DNA from: Polaribacter cellanae | GTDB taxonomy: Bacteria > Bacteroidota > Bacteroidia > Flavobacteriales > Flavobacteriaceae | NCBI RefSeq assembly: GCF_017569185.1 | Contig: NZ_CP071869.1 | Span: 3,152,001 to 3,216,000 of the forward strand | DNA: 64,000 nt | Reading direction: 5' to 3' | In this document: positions 37,143-46,798 of the stretch, piece by piece | How positions within the stretch are numbered: the stretch's first letter is position 1 | Layout of the letters: each line of letters opens with the position of its first letter | Made by a program: the position numbers and the translations under genes | The notes under the pieces: model-generated | Told to the model about the DNA's origin: nothing | The model's database searches: none | The model's input: only the letters and a program-made list of their open reading frames with translations

Positions 37143-37291
37143 ATTTTATTTCTCTTTCGTTAAAGATAGAAAAAAAATGATTGTTGAATTAAAATATAAA
37201 TATATAATTGTGAATCAATTATAAAAAAAAATCTGATTAATCTTTAAATAAAAAATAATCAGATTTTAATACATGGTATAATAATTCGATT

Positions 37292-39871
37292 TTAAGCCGA
37301 ATTTCTACTCGCATTAATATTTCCGAAAAGCGAACGCATTACCATTTTTTCGAAGATTTCTAATGCTTCTTCGTTTCCTTCCGTTTTTTGTAACTCTTGG
37401 ATTTTCTTTAAAGCATATTGCTGTATCGTTAATAAAGGCAATACAATTTGCTCTCTAATTTCAATAGAAGCTTTTCCAATAGGAAAATTTTCCATGAGTT
37501 CTGTATGACCAGCTAATTTTAGTAATAATCTTTTAGTAGTTTTATACTCTTCGTGAATTAATTTCCAGAATTCACCAAACTCTTTATCATTAGCCATATA
37601 TGCTGTTAATTCGAAAAAAGACTTTGTTAAACTCATCATACTATTTTCAAGTAAGGTTTTAAAGAAATCGGAAGTGTTATAAAACGCTACAATTTCATCG
37701 AAACGATTGGCATCTTCGTATTTTTTTAAAGCAGTTCCAACTCCAAAAAAACCTGGAACGTTTTGTTTCAATTGACTCCAACTTCCTACAAAAGGAATGG
37801 CTCTTAGTGCAGAAAAATCTAATTCTGCAGACGAAGATCGTTTGCTTGGTCTACTTCCAATATTGGTTTTTGCATAGTATTTTAGGGTACTCATTTTTTC
37901 TAAATAGGGTAAAAACTTTGGGTGATTTTTAAAATCGACATACGTTTGGTAGCTTGTAGAGGCTAAATCGTCTATTAATTTTCTATGATTGTTATTTAAT
38001 TGATCTTTGGTAAAAACTTCATTTTTAATACCAGAACTTAATAATTGTTCTAAGTTGTATTGTGCAGAATTTTTTGTTCCGAAGTTAGAGCTAATTGTTT
38101 GCCCCTGAACCGTTAATTGAATTTCTTTGTCTTCGATTGTTGGTCCTAAAGATGCATAAAATTGATGTGTTTTTCCTCCTCCTCTTGCAGGAGGTCCTCC
38201 ACGTCCGTCAAAGAAAATTACTTCGATATCAAATTCTCTAGAAACTTTTGTAAGTGCTTCTTTTGCTTTAAAGATTCCCCAATTTGCCATTAAATAACCA
38301 CCATCTTTGGTTCCGTCAGAAAAACCTAACATAATAGTTTGTTTGTTTTTTCTTTTCGATAAATGATGTCTGTAAACTCTATTCGAATATAAGGTTCGCA
38401 TTACATCTTCTGCATTTATTAAATCTTCTACAGTTTCAAAAAGCGGAATTACATCTACTGGCAATTCATTTTCGAAACCACATAAATTTAGCATCGCAAA
38501 AGCTTCCATTACATTTAAAGCAGTTTGGTTATTACTTATAATGTAACGATTTGCGCCACGTTCTCCATTTCTTGTTTGAATTTCTTTTAACGCGTACATA
38601 GACTCGATCGTTTTTACTGAAATCTCGTCCGTTAAATTAGCAGGATCTATATTTCCTTTTACCAAAGAAAGAATTTCTATTTGCTCTTCTTCTGAAAGAT
38701 GTAAATAGTTTTTCGGGAAAGTGGTGTCGCCCATTTCTTGCATATCTTTTACGATTTGCGTAAATGCTGTATGATGTACTCGACTATCTTGTCTAAGATC
38801 TAAAGTTGCAAAGTGGAAACCGAAAATTCTAACTTTATTTATAAAATCATTCAATTCATCAATAAATAAAGATTGATGTTTTGTTTCGATTATTTCTCTC
38901 GCTTTTTCTAATTCTTCTAATAGTATTTTTTGATTAAAGTTTACTTTTGTATAACTTCTAACAACATGTTTGTAAAGCCTTTTTTCAACTTTTAATAAAA
39001 TTTCTTGAACACCATCAAACGTAAAACGTCTTTTTAACCTTCTTACATCTCTATAATAGTTTCTTAAAATAGTTTGACGCAATCTCTCTGCAACATCTAA
39101 CGTAATTTTCGTGGTTACAAATGGATTTCCATCTCTATCTCCTCCAGGCCAAAAACCTAAATCTATAATTTCGTTATCTATTGGTTTGCCATCGTAAACG
39201 TTATTTTGAATATAGTTGTAGATTTTTGATACAGAATGGTAGAATACATTCTCTAAATACCATATTAAACTTACAGCTTCATCGAAAGGAGATGGTTTTG
39301 TTTTTTTATAAAAAGGTGTTTTTCCTAATTGAGCTAACAAGTTTTTAATTAAAAGTAAATCGTCGTTTTGTATTGCTTTGTCTAAATCTGTAATAATTCC
39401 TAAAACAGAACCTGGATAAAACTGTGTTGGATGCGCAGTTAAAACTACACGTACTTTAAATTCTTCTAAATACGATTTTAGTTCTTCCTTTTTGTTTCCA
39501 ATAATTGCCAATTCTTCGGAACTTCTTAAAGTACCAACACCATCCATATTATTTACAATAGGAAATGCAGCGTCTTCAATTGCATCAAATAAAACAACTT
39601 GACGCTCTATATATTGTATAAAGCGAAATAGTAAATCGGTTTTTTCTTTTTCTGAAGGATTTTCTTGATACTTCCTAAAAAATGTTTCTACAATTTCTGT
39701 AGGATTTTTACCTTCTTGAAACCCTTTTTTGCATACTTTATGGAATAATGGTAAGAAAACACCAGTATTACTAATCGTATCGAATGGTAAAGTCATAAAA
39801 ATACTGTTGTAAATTTGATATTTAGACAACACATTTTCATTAAATCGTGAAAGTTTTGGTAATGTAGACAT
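37292..39871 (-). CDS. ppc: Phosphoenolpyruvate carboxylase
   Basis: 859 residues. Catalytic motifs: VVLTAHPTQFYPGS near 142 with the active His (TAHPTQ rather than the common TAHPTE), FFDGRGGPPARGGGKTHQF near 545, and GSRPSKR near 665. Adds bicarbonate to PEP to give oxaloacetate, refilling the TCA cycle. The C-terminus ends in NASRNSA, matching the conserved RNTG-type tail position. Single-gene unit on the minus strand. Confidence 0.94.
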   Translation of the reverse strand: MSTLPKLSRFNENVLSKYQIYNSIFMTLPFDTISNTGVFLPLFHKVCKKGFQEGKNPTEIVETFFRKYQENPSEKEKTDLLFRFIQYIERQVVLFDAIEDAAFPIVNNMDGVGTLRSSEELAIIGNKKEELKSYLEEFKVRVVLTAHPTQFYPGSVLGIITDLDKAIQNDDLLLIKNLLAQLGKTPFYKKTKPSPFDEAVSLIWYLENVFYHSVSKIYNYIQNNVYDGKPIDNEIIDLGFWPGGDRDGNPFVTTKITLDVAERLRQTILRNYYRDVRRLKRRFTFDGVQEILLKVEKRLYKHVVRSYTKVNFNQKILLEELEKAREIIETKHQSLFIDELNDFINKVRIFGFHFATLDLRQDSRVHHTAFTQIVKDMQEMGDTTFPKNYLHLSEEEQIEILSLVKGNIDPANLTDEISVKTIESMYALKEIQTRNGERGANRYIISNNQTALNVMEAFAMLNLCGFENELPVDVIPLFETVEDLINAEDVMRTLYSNRVYRHHLSKRKNKQTIMLGFSDGTKDGGYLMANWGIFKAKEALTKVSREFDIEVIFFDGRGGPPARGGGKTHQFYASLGPTIEDKEIQLTVQGQTISSNFGTKNSAQYNLEQLLSSGIKNEVFTKDQLNNNHRKLIDDLASTSYQTYVDFKNHPKFLPYLEKMSTLKYYAKTNIGSRPSKRSSSAELDFSALRAIPFVGSWSQLKQNVPGFFGVGTALKKYEDANRFDEIVAFYNTSDFFKTLLENSMMSLTKSFFELTAYMANDKEFGEFWKLIHEEYKTTKRLLLKLAGHTELMENFPIGKASIEIREQIVLPLLTIQQYALKKIQELQKTEGNEEALEIFEKMVMRSLFGNINASRNSA

Positions 39872-39899
39872 CTTTTATAAATTTTATATGGTAAAGCTA

Positions 39900-40194
39900 C
39901 AAAAAAGGATAGTTACAGAACTTAGCTTTATGGTAATAATTAGCTATTTAATTACGAAAACGATATAAATTTAAGGTGTGTTTTTGTAAAATAACAAAAT
40001 CTGTAATTATTACATATTTAAGAAGTAAGGATGCATTCTAGTTTGTATCAAATAAAGATTCTATTTTCTTTGTAAAATCTATTTTTTGTGCAGATAAAAC
40101 AATACTGGTAAATAACTGTTGAAACCAAAAATACGTTCAGTTTTTATAGTCTAATAGGTTAAGATTAACTGATGTATATCGGTTTTGTATTTTT
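39900..40194. other. Intergenic stretch with no recognised feature
   Basis: Between the ppc start and the frameshifted lipoprotein gene. It is AT-rich, with no ORF of family-like character, no clear hairpin with a T-run and no dispersed repeat that I can see. It must hold the ppc promoter (minus strand). Confidence 0.5.
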
Positions 40195-40789
40195 TCATTT
40201 CGTTTTATAAAAATGTAATCTTTCACAGTCTATACAAAGGTTATCATTAAAGAAAATTTCAACCCCAAACCCAGATGAATGTAATGACATTCTATAGTTT
40301 TTAATATAAATTTTTCCCTTGACATATTTATTCGAAGAGTTTCGAACTTTTAATTTTTCTGAAGCAATTAATTCTTTATTTTTAAATAAAAAGCAGCTAT
40401 CATTTTTAATTTTTATAATATTTACTTTTGAGTATTTATCATTATAAATTGGTTTTAGACGATATGTTCCGCTAAATTCAGATACAATTTGATTGTAATT
40501 ATTCAAATTCGAAATCGTTTGGATTCTATCCCAAATATAAATATCAAAAATCTCGTTTTGCCCTAAAAGCTCTTTGTATTTAGAAATAAGTATAGAGTCA
40601 GAGGCAGTTTGAGTTTCTTTTTCCAATAACTCTATAAAATTCAGTCCAGTTTTATTTTTGGTTTTAGAAATTAATTCAGTCAGTGAATCAATTTTTTTTT
40701 TAAAACGTTATTTTCGATTGACCTTTTTTTTCTTCAATGTTACAAGAAGAAATTATAATTATAAATAAAAGTAGGAAAGTTTTTTGCAT
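40195..40789 (-). pseudogene. Lipoprotein gene interrupted by a one-base frameshift in a poly-A tract
   Basis: Reading from ATG 40789 on the minus strand gives a lipoprotein signal (MQKTFLLLFIIIISSC), then a stop soon after an A8 run at 40724-40731. Adding one A to that run joins it without stops to a long frame: a charged helical stretch (LKKKIDSLTELIS), then about 150 residues ending LCIDCERLHFYKTK. As written, the longer part alone starts only at an internal Met (40626, 143 residues). I do not recognise the family. It could be a recent pseudogene, a phase-variable gene, or an assembly error; a second A10 run lies 20 bp further. Confidence 0.6.
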
Positions 40790-40838
40790 AGTTTAAGTTT
40801 TCTATATCAAACACAACTATCAATATCTATTCCAATAC

Positions 40839-42821
40839 TTACTTTTTATTAAAATTTTCAATTCCTTTTTGCAACCAATCTTTATAGGTTTCAATGTCTG
40901 TATATTGTTGAGGTGTATTTAGAATTTCTAAATCGGCATTCATTAAAACGTAATAAGGTTGTGAGGCGTTTTTAAAGTTTACCACTTGAAATGTAGACCA
41001 TTTATCTCCATAAGTTCTAATCTGTTTAATTTTGCCATTAGCTTTCTTAAAATCGAATTGAGCGTCTTTTGGTAATTTCTTTTCATTATCATCTACATAT
41101 AAAGAAATTAAAATATACTCATTTTTAAGAATGTTATATACTTCTGGATTGCTCCAAACATTTTCTTCCATTTTACGACAATTTACACAAGCCCAACCCG
41201 TAAAATCTAACAAAATAGGTTTGTTGGTTTCTTTTGCAGCAGCTAAACCTTCATCGAAATCTTTGTAACAGTTTAAACCTAAAGGACAGTCGCTTTCTTG
41301 CGTGTAAATACTATAAAATTGCGGAGGTGGAAAACCGCTTAACGCATTTAAATTCCACGTAGGATTTTTAAAAGTTCCTGGAATTAAATAAATAACAAAA
41401 GCCATTACTAAAACACCAAACGAAACTCTAGAAAAAGAGAGTTTTTTAATTGGAGAATCGTGTGGAAATTTAATTTTACCTAAAAGATATAGTCCAAGTC
41501 CAAAGAAAATAATTACCCAAATTCCAATAAAAATTTCGCGTTTAAAGATGTTCCAATGTCCAACTAAATCGGAGTTTGATAAAAACTTAAATGCCAATGC
41601 CAATTCTAAGAAACCTAAAACTACTTTGGTTGTATTGAGCCATCCACCAGATTTTGGCAAAGAATTTAACCAACTAGGAAACAATGCAAATAAGGCAAAA
41701 GGCAAAGCTAAAGCGACTCCAAAACCAGTCATACCTGCTGTAAGTTGCATGGCTCCACCATCTGATGTTAAAGAGCCTGCTAATAAAGAACCTAAAATGG
41801 GTCCAGTACAAGAGAAGGAAACAATCGCCAACGTTAATGCCATAAAGAAAATACCAATTATACCTCCAATGCTAGAGGCAGAATCCATTTTATTTCCCCA
41901 AGAGCTTGGCAATGTAATTTCGTAATAACCAAAAAATGAGCCTGCAAAAAATACTAAAACAGCAAAGAAAAAAATGTTTAACCAAATATTTGTAGAAATA
42001 GTATTTAAAATTTCGGGATCCAAACTATCTAAAAAATGAAAAGGTAAACTTAATAAGATGTAAATGGCAACAATAAAAACGCCATATAAAATAGCATTAG
42101 AAACTCCTTTTCTTTTACTTTGAGATTGTTTGGTAAAAAATGAAACCGTTAAAGGAATCATAGGGAAAACACAAGGAGTTAAAAGTGCTAATAAACCACC
42201 AACAAAGCCTAATAAGAAGATGTTAAATAAAGAACTATTAGATTCCGATTCTTCTTTGGAGTCTGTTTTTAAAAGTGCTGTATTTTTTAAATTTAATTTT
42301 AGTTTTTTCGATAAAAGTTTACTTTTATCATCTAAAGAAACAGTTTCTATAATCTCTTTATTATCTTTAAGAGAAAAAGTAAATACCTCGTCTACTTGTA
42401 TACAAGCTTCTTTACAAACTTGCCCAGTTAAACTTAATTTTATGGAAGAAATTGAAGGATCTGTAATTAAAACTCTTTGCGTTATTGTTGCATTATTTTT
42501 AAAAAAAATCTCTTCCTTTTCCCAAATTTCTGTATATTCTTTATGGGTTTCACTTTCTTTGGCTTTACCTATTAATTTATAGCCTTGGTTTTTGTTTTCA
42601 TTTGTATTAAAAAGTGAAATTTCTAATGGTAAAGAAGCGCCTTCTGGATTGTGTTGAGAATACAGGTGCCATTCTCTTAGAATATTTGCTTCAAAAACAA
42701 CATCGTATTCAGTATCAGAAACTTTATTAATGGAAGATTTCCAAACAACTGGGTTTTCTTCGGTTTGAGAAAAAATAGAAAGTGTTAGAAATAATAAGAA
42801 AAAGGAAAATTTTTTTTTCAT
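40839..42821 (-). CDS. dsbD: Thiol:disulfide interchange protein DsbD
   Basis: 660 residues. Signal peptide (MKKKFSFFLLFLTLSIFSQ), periplasmic N-terminal domain with the Cys pair VCKEAC near 135, eight hydrophobic helices (about 195-480) with the buried cysteines in LTPCVFPMIPL and FSCTGPILG, and a C-terminal thioredoxin domain with CVNC in WACVNCRKME near 555. Moves electrons from cytosolic thioredoxin to periplasmic proteins. It is followed by a TlpA-type thioredoxin gene transcribed in the same direction, a likely partner. Confidence 0.95.
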   Translation of the reverse strand: MKKKFSFFLLFLTLSIFSQTEENPVVWKSSINKVSDTEYDVVFEANILREWHLYSQHNPEGASLPLEISLFNTNENKNQGYKLIGKAKESETHKEYTEIWEKEEIFFKNNATITQRVLITDPSISSIKLSLTGQVCKEACIQVDEVFTFSLKDNKEIIETVSLDDKSKLLSKKLKLNLKNTALLKTDSKEESESNSSLFNIFLLGFVGGLLALLTPCVFPMIPLTVSFFTKQSQSKRKGVSNAILYGVFIVAIYILLSLPFHFLDSLDPEILNTISTNIWLNIFFFAVLVFFAGSFFGYYEITLPSSWGNKMDSASSIGGIIGIFFMALTLAIVSFSCTGPILGSLLAGSLTSDGGAMQLTAGMTGFGVALALPFALFALFPSWLNSLPKSGGWLNTTKVVLGFLELALAFKFLSNSDLVGHWNIFKREIFIGIWVIIFFGLGLYLLGKIKFPHDSPIKKLSFSRVSFGVLVMAFVIYLIPGTFKNPTWNLNALSGFPPPQFYSIYTQESDCPLGLNCYKDFDEGLAAAKETNKPILLDFTGWACVNCRKMEENVWSNPEVYNILKNEYILISLYVDDNEKKLPKDAQFDFKKANGKIKQIRTYGDKWSTFQVVNFKNASQPYYVLMNADLEILNTPQQYTDIETYKDWLQKGIENFNKK

Positions 42822-42845
42822 AAATAACTTAATATATAAGAAATA

Positions 42846-44225
42846 TTAAAGGTTTAATTCATTTAAAATCTCCACTAATTTTTTGTCTGAAGGTCTTGGT
42901 GCATCTGCATTTACAATAATTCCTTGAGGATCAATTAATATAAAACGAGGAATTCCTTTTATTCCATAATCTTGTATAAACTTAGATTCCCAATCATTAT
43001 CTGCAATTAATTGTAAACCACTTAATTCTCTATCAACAATCATTTTTTTCCACTTATCGTAGTCTTTTTTTGTATCAATAGAAATGCTTACAAACTCGAT
43101 ATTTTTATCGTGAAATTCTTTTTCTAGCTTTTTTAAAGAAGGAATTTGTGCAATACAAGGTCCACACCAAGTTGCCCAAACATCTATAAAAACATACTTA
43201 CCTTTTAAATCGTCTAAAGATTTTGTACCACCAGCATTGTTTTCGTAATCTGTAAATTTAGGAGAAGGATTTCCTTTTACTAAATACTTAATTTTTTTAT
43301 ACTCAGCATCAATTTTTGCATTATTTGCTTCGTCTGTAGAGTTTTTGCTGAAAATAGCATAATAATCCTCTAAATTTTCTGTATAGTTAATTCCATATTG
43401 CGCATCTGCATACAATAAATTGTTTTTAATTTTCTGATTTTTTAAGTTTGCAATCGTTTTTAAATAGGCAATGTCTCTTGCAATAGTAGAATCTTTTTCA
43501 ATAAATTCCTTTGATTTTTCTTTAAGTTTGGAAGCTACTAGCGCTCTATAAGATTGAGAAAATAGGAAGTCACTCTCATTTTCAAGCTCTAAAGTATCTA
43601 AACCACTTAGAAAACCTTCTGAAGGTTTAAAGTTTCTATCTTTAATATAATAACTATGAGCAGGTTTATAGCTCTTTAAGAAAGAAAGATGATTGTATTT
43701 GATGCTTTTTAATTCACTGGCTTTAAAATCTTCTGGAATTCCATCTGTTTTATTAAGTAACTCTTCTTCTCCAAGTTTTATTTTTAAAGCATGTTCTTTA
43801 AAATCGGCTTCGTTTTTAGAGAAAAAATCTTTTTGATCTCCCATCAATTTAGAACTTAACTTCCCTTTTTCAAGGATGTAATTATTAACAGTATTTGCGT
43901 TACCTGCTAATTGAATGGTAGAATCTTTCTTTTTTGCATCGTATGTAATAGTTATTTCAGAGCCTTTTGGAAGATATAAAGGAACTATATTATTGTTTTC
44001 TTTTAGCACGTAAAAGTCTGTTGCTAAATCTAAAGTATCGGAAAAAGAACCATCTTCAGATAGTGTAATTTCTTTTTTATTTCCCCAGTTTAATTGACTG
44101 TGAATAGCTAGTTTTTTTGCTGAAGTATTTTCAATTTTTCCAGAAATTAGAGCGTAATCTACTTTCTTTTCAGGTTCGCAAGAGACCATTGTAATAATGG
44201 CTAATAATAGGATAACTTTCTTCAT
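42846..44225 (-). CDS. TlpA-like thioredoxin lipoprotein with DUF4369 domain
   Basis: 459 residues from ATG 44225, which gives a lipoprotein signal (MKKVILLLAIITMVSC); an upstream in-frame Met adds 13 poor residues. DUF4369-like N-terminal beta domain (ISGKIENTSAKKLAI, about 20-110), a helical middle, then an AhpC/TSA-TlpA thioredoxin domain with the active site WCGPC after FIDVWAT near 350. Typical Bacteroidota envelope disulfide reductase. Lies 25 bp upstream of dsbD and is probably cotranscribed and reduced by it. Confidence 0.9.
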   Translation of the reverse strand: MKKVILLLAIITMVSCEPEKKVDYALISGKIENTSAKKLAIHSQLNWGNKKEITLSEDGSFSDTLDLATDFYVLKENNNIVPLYLPKGSEITITYDAKKKDSTIQLAGNANTVNNYILEKGKLSSKLMGDQKDFFSKNEADFKEHALKIKLGEEELLNKTDGIPEDFKASELKSIKYNHLSFLKSYKPAHSYYIKDRNFKPSEGFLSGLDTLELENESDFLFSQSYRALVASKLKEKSKEFIEKDSTIARDIAYLKTIANLKNQKIKNNLLYADAQYGINYTENLEDYYAIFSKNSTDEANNAKIDAEYKKIKYLVKGNPSPKFTDYENNAGGTKSLDDLKGKYVFIDVWATWCGPCIAQIPSLKKLEKEFHDKNIEFVSISIDTKKDYDKWKKMIVDRELSGLQLIADNDWESKFIQDYGIKGIPRFILIDPQGIIVNADAPRPSDKKLVEILNELNL

Positions 44226-44273
44226 AAGATTTTGGTGTTTTAGATTGAAGCTATAAATATACAAAAACCTTTC

Positions 44274-45605
44274 TTACAAAGAGTTTAGAATACTAATTTT
44301 CATGATTTTTGGCATATTCTTAACATAAAATCTACCATCTTGTCTTTTGCCAATAACCCAAATAATATCGTTATTGTTGTTACAAAGCAACCAAGCTTGT
44401 TCCTTTTCGAAGAGCGACATTTTCTCGTCTTTAAAATATTTACTTAATTTCTTTTTGCCTAACATTCCTTTCGGATAAAAATAATCGCCATTTTGCCATT
44501 TTCTAATAATTAAAGGAAACTCCAAAGCTTCTTCATTCACATAAATAGTATTTTTGTTTTCTTCGGAAATTTCGGCTACTTTTTTAAGAGTAAGATAAAG
44601 GGGTGCTGTAATTTTAGAAATGTTTTTATCAATAAAATAACTAGGTTTCGTTTTTTTATTATTGATTTTAGAAAGAATTAAAAAATCTCTATCTTTTAAT
44701 AAAACATGCGTTTTAGAAAACAATTGTTTGCCAGTTTGTGCTACAATTAAATGAAAAACATCCTTCCATTCTGTAAAGTTATACTCTTTTAAAAGTTGAT
44801 ATAAATATGCTTTCGGATTTGATAATTCTTGGATTTTAGAAATATTATATTTCATAACACTGTCTTTTTGAGTGTAGTCGAAAGGTTGAAGTATTTCAGA
44901 TTTAATATCAGCAATTTTATCGTCGATAATATGCCTGCTTTCCTTTAAATTTTCAATAGTTTTAGAAAACGTTTCTAATAAACTTGGGTTTATTTCCTTT
45001 AAAACAGGAATTACTTTGTGCCTAATTTTATTTCGAGTGTATTTTGTGGAAGCATTGCTTTTATCTTCTCGCCAATCGAGTTTGTTTTTGGTTGCAAAAT
45101 CGATAATTTCTTCACGAGAAAATACCAAAAGCGGGCGTACAATATTTCCGTTAATTTCTGGAATTCCCGTAAAACCTTCCAAACCCGTTCCACGAGTTAA
45201 GTTTATTAAAAAGGTTTCTAAATTATCATCTGAATGATGTGCCGTTAAAACAACATCGAAATTATGTGTTTCTATTAATTTTTGAAACCATTCATAACGC
45301 AAATTTCTTGCAGTTATTTGAGTAGATTCTTTGTTTTTCTCTGAAATTTTTGTAGTTTGGAATGATGTTGTAAAACAATCAATATTCAGTTTTTTTGATA
45401 AATTTTTTACAAATTCTTCATCTAAATCGCTTTCTTTTTCTCGTAAGTTGAAGTTACAATGTCCCAAAGAAATATTAAAATTTAGTTGTTTTAAGAGATG
45501 CGTTAAAACCACAGAATCTACACCACCAGAAATTGCGATTAATATTTTTTGCTCCTTTAAAAAAGGAAAATTTTTATTAATATGTTCTTTGAATTTCTGA
45601 AGCAT
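44274..45605 (-). CDS. tilS: tRNA(Ile)-lysidine synthase
   Basis: 443 residues from ATG 45605 (MLQKFKEHINKNFPFL); the frame is open 51 bases further up but without a family-like start. PP-loop SGGVDSVVLTHL near 26-37, then HHSDDNLETFLINLTRGTGLEG. Puts lysidine at C34 of tRNA-Ile so that it reads AUA; essential. About residues 240-250 (LQPFDYTQKDSV) come from an inserted REP element, in frame, at 44861-44891. Confidence 0.94.
   Translation of the reverse strand: MLQKFKEHINKNFPFLKEQKILIAISGGVDSVVLTHLLKQLNFNISLGHCNFNLREKESDLDEEFVKNLSKKLNIDCFTTSFQTTKISEKNKESTQITARNLRYEWFQKLIETHNFDVVLTAHHSDDNLETFLINLTRGTGLEGFTGIPEINGNIVRPLLVFSREEIIDFATKNKLDWREDKSNASTKYTRNKIRHKVIPVLKEINPSLLETFSKTIENLKESRHIIDDKIADIKSEILQPFDYTQKDSVMKYNISKIQELSNPKAYLYQLLKEYNFTEWKDVFHLIVAQTGKQLFSKTHVLLKDRDFLILSKINNKKTKPSYFIDKNISKITAPLYLTLKKVAEISEENKNTIYVNEEALEFPLIIRKWQNGDYFYPKGMLGKKKLSKYFKDEKMSLFEKEQAWLLCNNNNDIIWVIGKRQDGRFYVKNMPKIMKISILNSL
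44861..44891. repeat. REP element inside tilS, read in frame
   Basis: TGTCTTTTTGAGTGTAGTCG followed by AAAGGTTGAAG: the same word family as the intergenic repeats, here translated on the minus strand as LQPFDYTQKDS. Confidence 0.65.
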
Positions 45606-45648
45606 TTTCAAGTTCAAAAGTAAGGAATTATTAAAGAAAGTACGATAC

Positions 45649-45682
45649 AACCCCAAAAGGGTTTCAAAACCCTTTTGGAGTT
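45649..45682. repeat. 34-bp AACCCC palindrome, copy 3
   Basis: Arms AACCCCAAAAGGGTT and AACCCTTTTGGAGTT. It stands between the converging-order genes tilS and the hydrolase, both on the minus strand. Confidence 0.75.
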
Positions 45683-45696
45683 AAATACTAACAATA

Positions 45697-46518
45697 TTAA
45701 AGTTCAGAATTTAACCAATTAACAATATCAGCAAGCATTTTTTCTCTGCATAAATCGTTGTGCAATTCGTGATATCCGTTTTCGAATAATTTTAAAGTGG
45801 CGTTTTTAGTATTTTTAGCAAATTCTACACTCCCTTTATAATCGATAATTTTATCTTCAGTTCCATGTAAAATAAACATAGGTACCTTTAATTGATGCGC
45901 ATTTTTAATCGCCCATTTTCCAGTTTTAATAAATGTAATCGAAAAATTAGGGCTAATTTTATCGTGTACCAAAGAATCGTTCTCGTATTTTTCAACCTCA
46001 TTTTTGTCTCTTGAAATATGGTTTGCATCTAACTCATTTCCTAAAGTAATAAAAGGTGCAATTCTCTGAAGCAATTTACCCATAAATAGTTTCCATTTTG
46101 GTGGTTGAAATGCGAGTTTTAAAAACGGACTTGTAGCAACAACTCCTTTTAAAGAATGTTGTTTTTTTAGAGTATAGTTGATTACTGCATTTCCTCCCAT
46201 GGAATGTCCATACAAGAAAATAGGTTTGTTTGGAAATAGTTCTTTCGCTTTTGCTATCGTTTTAGAAATGCTTTCCAAAACAGCTTCAAAATTGGGGTTG
46301 TGTCCACGTTTTCCAGCTGTTTTTCCATGACCAAAATGATCGAAAGTAATTACAGAATAATTGTTTGATGTAAGTTCCTTTGCAACATGCACATAACGTG
46401 TAGAATGTTCGCCCATTCCATGTACTAAAACAACAATAGCTTTTGTTTCTTTTGCTTTCCAATATTGTCCGAAAAATTTGATTTCGTAAATATTAAAATT
46501 GAATGTATCGTGTGTCAT
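45697..46518 (-). CDS. Alpha/beta hydrolase, monoacylglycerol-lipase-like
   Basis: 273 residues from ATG 46518. Serine hydrolase fold: oxyanion HGMGEHSTRY near 35, nucleophile Ser in LYGHSMGGNAVI near 103, acid in ILHGTEDKIIDY near 220, His in YHELHND near 252. The layout fits the Hydrolase_4 (PF12146) group of lysophospholipases and monoacylglycerol lipases; the substrate is inferred. The start overlaps the stop of the upstream 79-residue gene (ATGA), so the two are translationally coupled. Confidence 0.88.
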   Translation of the reverse strand: MTHDTFNFNIYEIKFFGQYWKAKETKAIVVLVHGMGEHSTRYVHVAKELTSNNYSVITFDHFGHGKTAGKRGHNPNFEAVLESISKTIAKAKELFPNKPIFLYGHSMGGNAVINYTLKKQHSLKGVVATSPFLKLAFQPPKWKLFMGKLLQRIAPFITLGNELDANHISRDKNEVEKYENDSLVHDKISPNFSITFIKTGKWAIKNAHQLKVPMFILHGTEDKIIDYKGSVEFAKNTKNATLKLFENGYHELHNDLCREKMLADIVNWLNSEL

Positions 46519-46754
46519 AAAACTTGTTTTTTCAACCAAACACGAATTTCTTTTCGCAAAGAAACCTCTGGTTTTGGTAAGGGAATTGTTTTGCCAAATT
46601 GCTTACTTCTATTAAATTTAGAATATAAAATTTTTCGTTGTTTCCACTCTTCTGGAAATAACGCCAAATAACCGTTAAACATATTTTGTTCGGTTGTTTT
46701 TTCTTCTAAACTTTCTAAAACTTTTTGGAAAAGTTCTTCTTGATTTGATGTCAT
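46515..46754 (-). CDS. Conserved-looking 79-residue protein of unknown function
   Basis: ATG 46754 to TGA 46515. Highly charged, with MTSNQEELFQKVLESLEEKTTEQNMFNG, FPEEWKQRKILYSKFNRSKQFG and a basic end (LRKEIRVWLKKQVL). No signal peptide, Cys or membrane helix. It lies 44 bp after pabB and overlaps the hydrolase start by 4 bases, so it belongs to the pabB-hydrolase unit. I do not recognise the family. Confidence 0.7.
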   Translation of the reverse strand: MTSNQEELFQKVLESLEEKTTEQNMFNGYLALFPEEWKQRKILYSKFNRSKQFGKTIPLPKPEVSLRKEIRVWLKKQVL

Positions 46755-46798
46755 TTTGAATTTTTTACTAAAAAATAATTGGTGAATTTGTGGCATTC

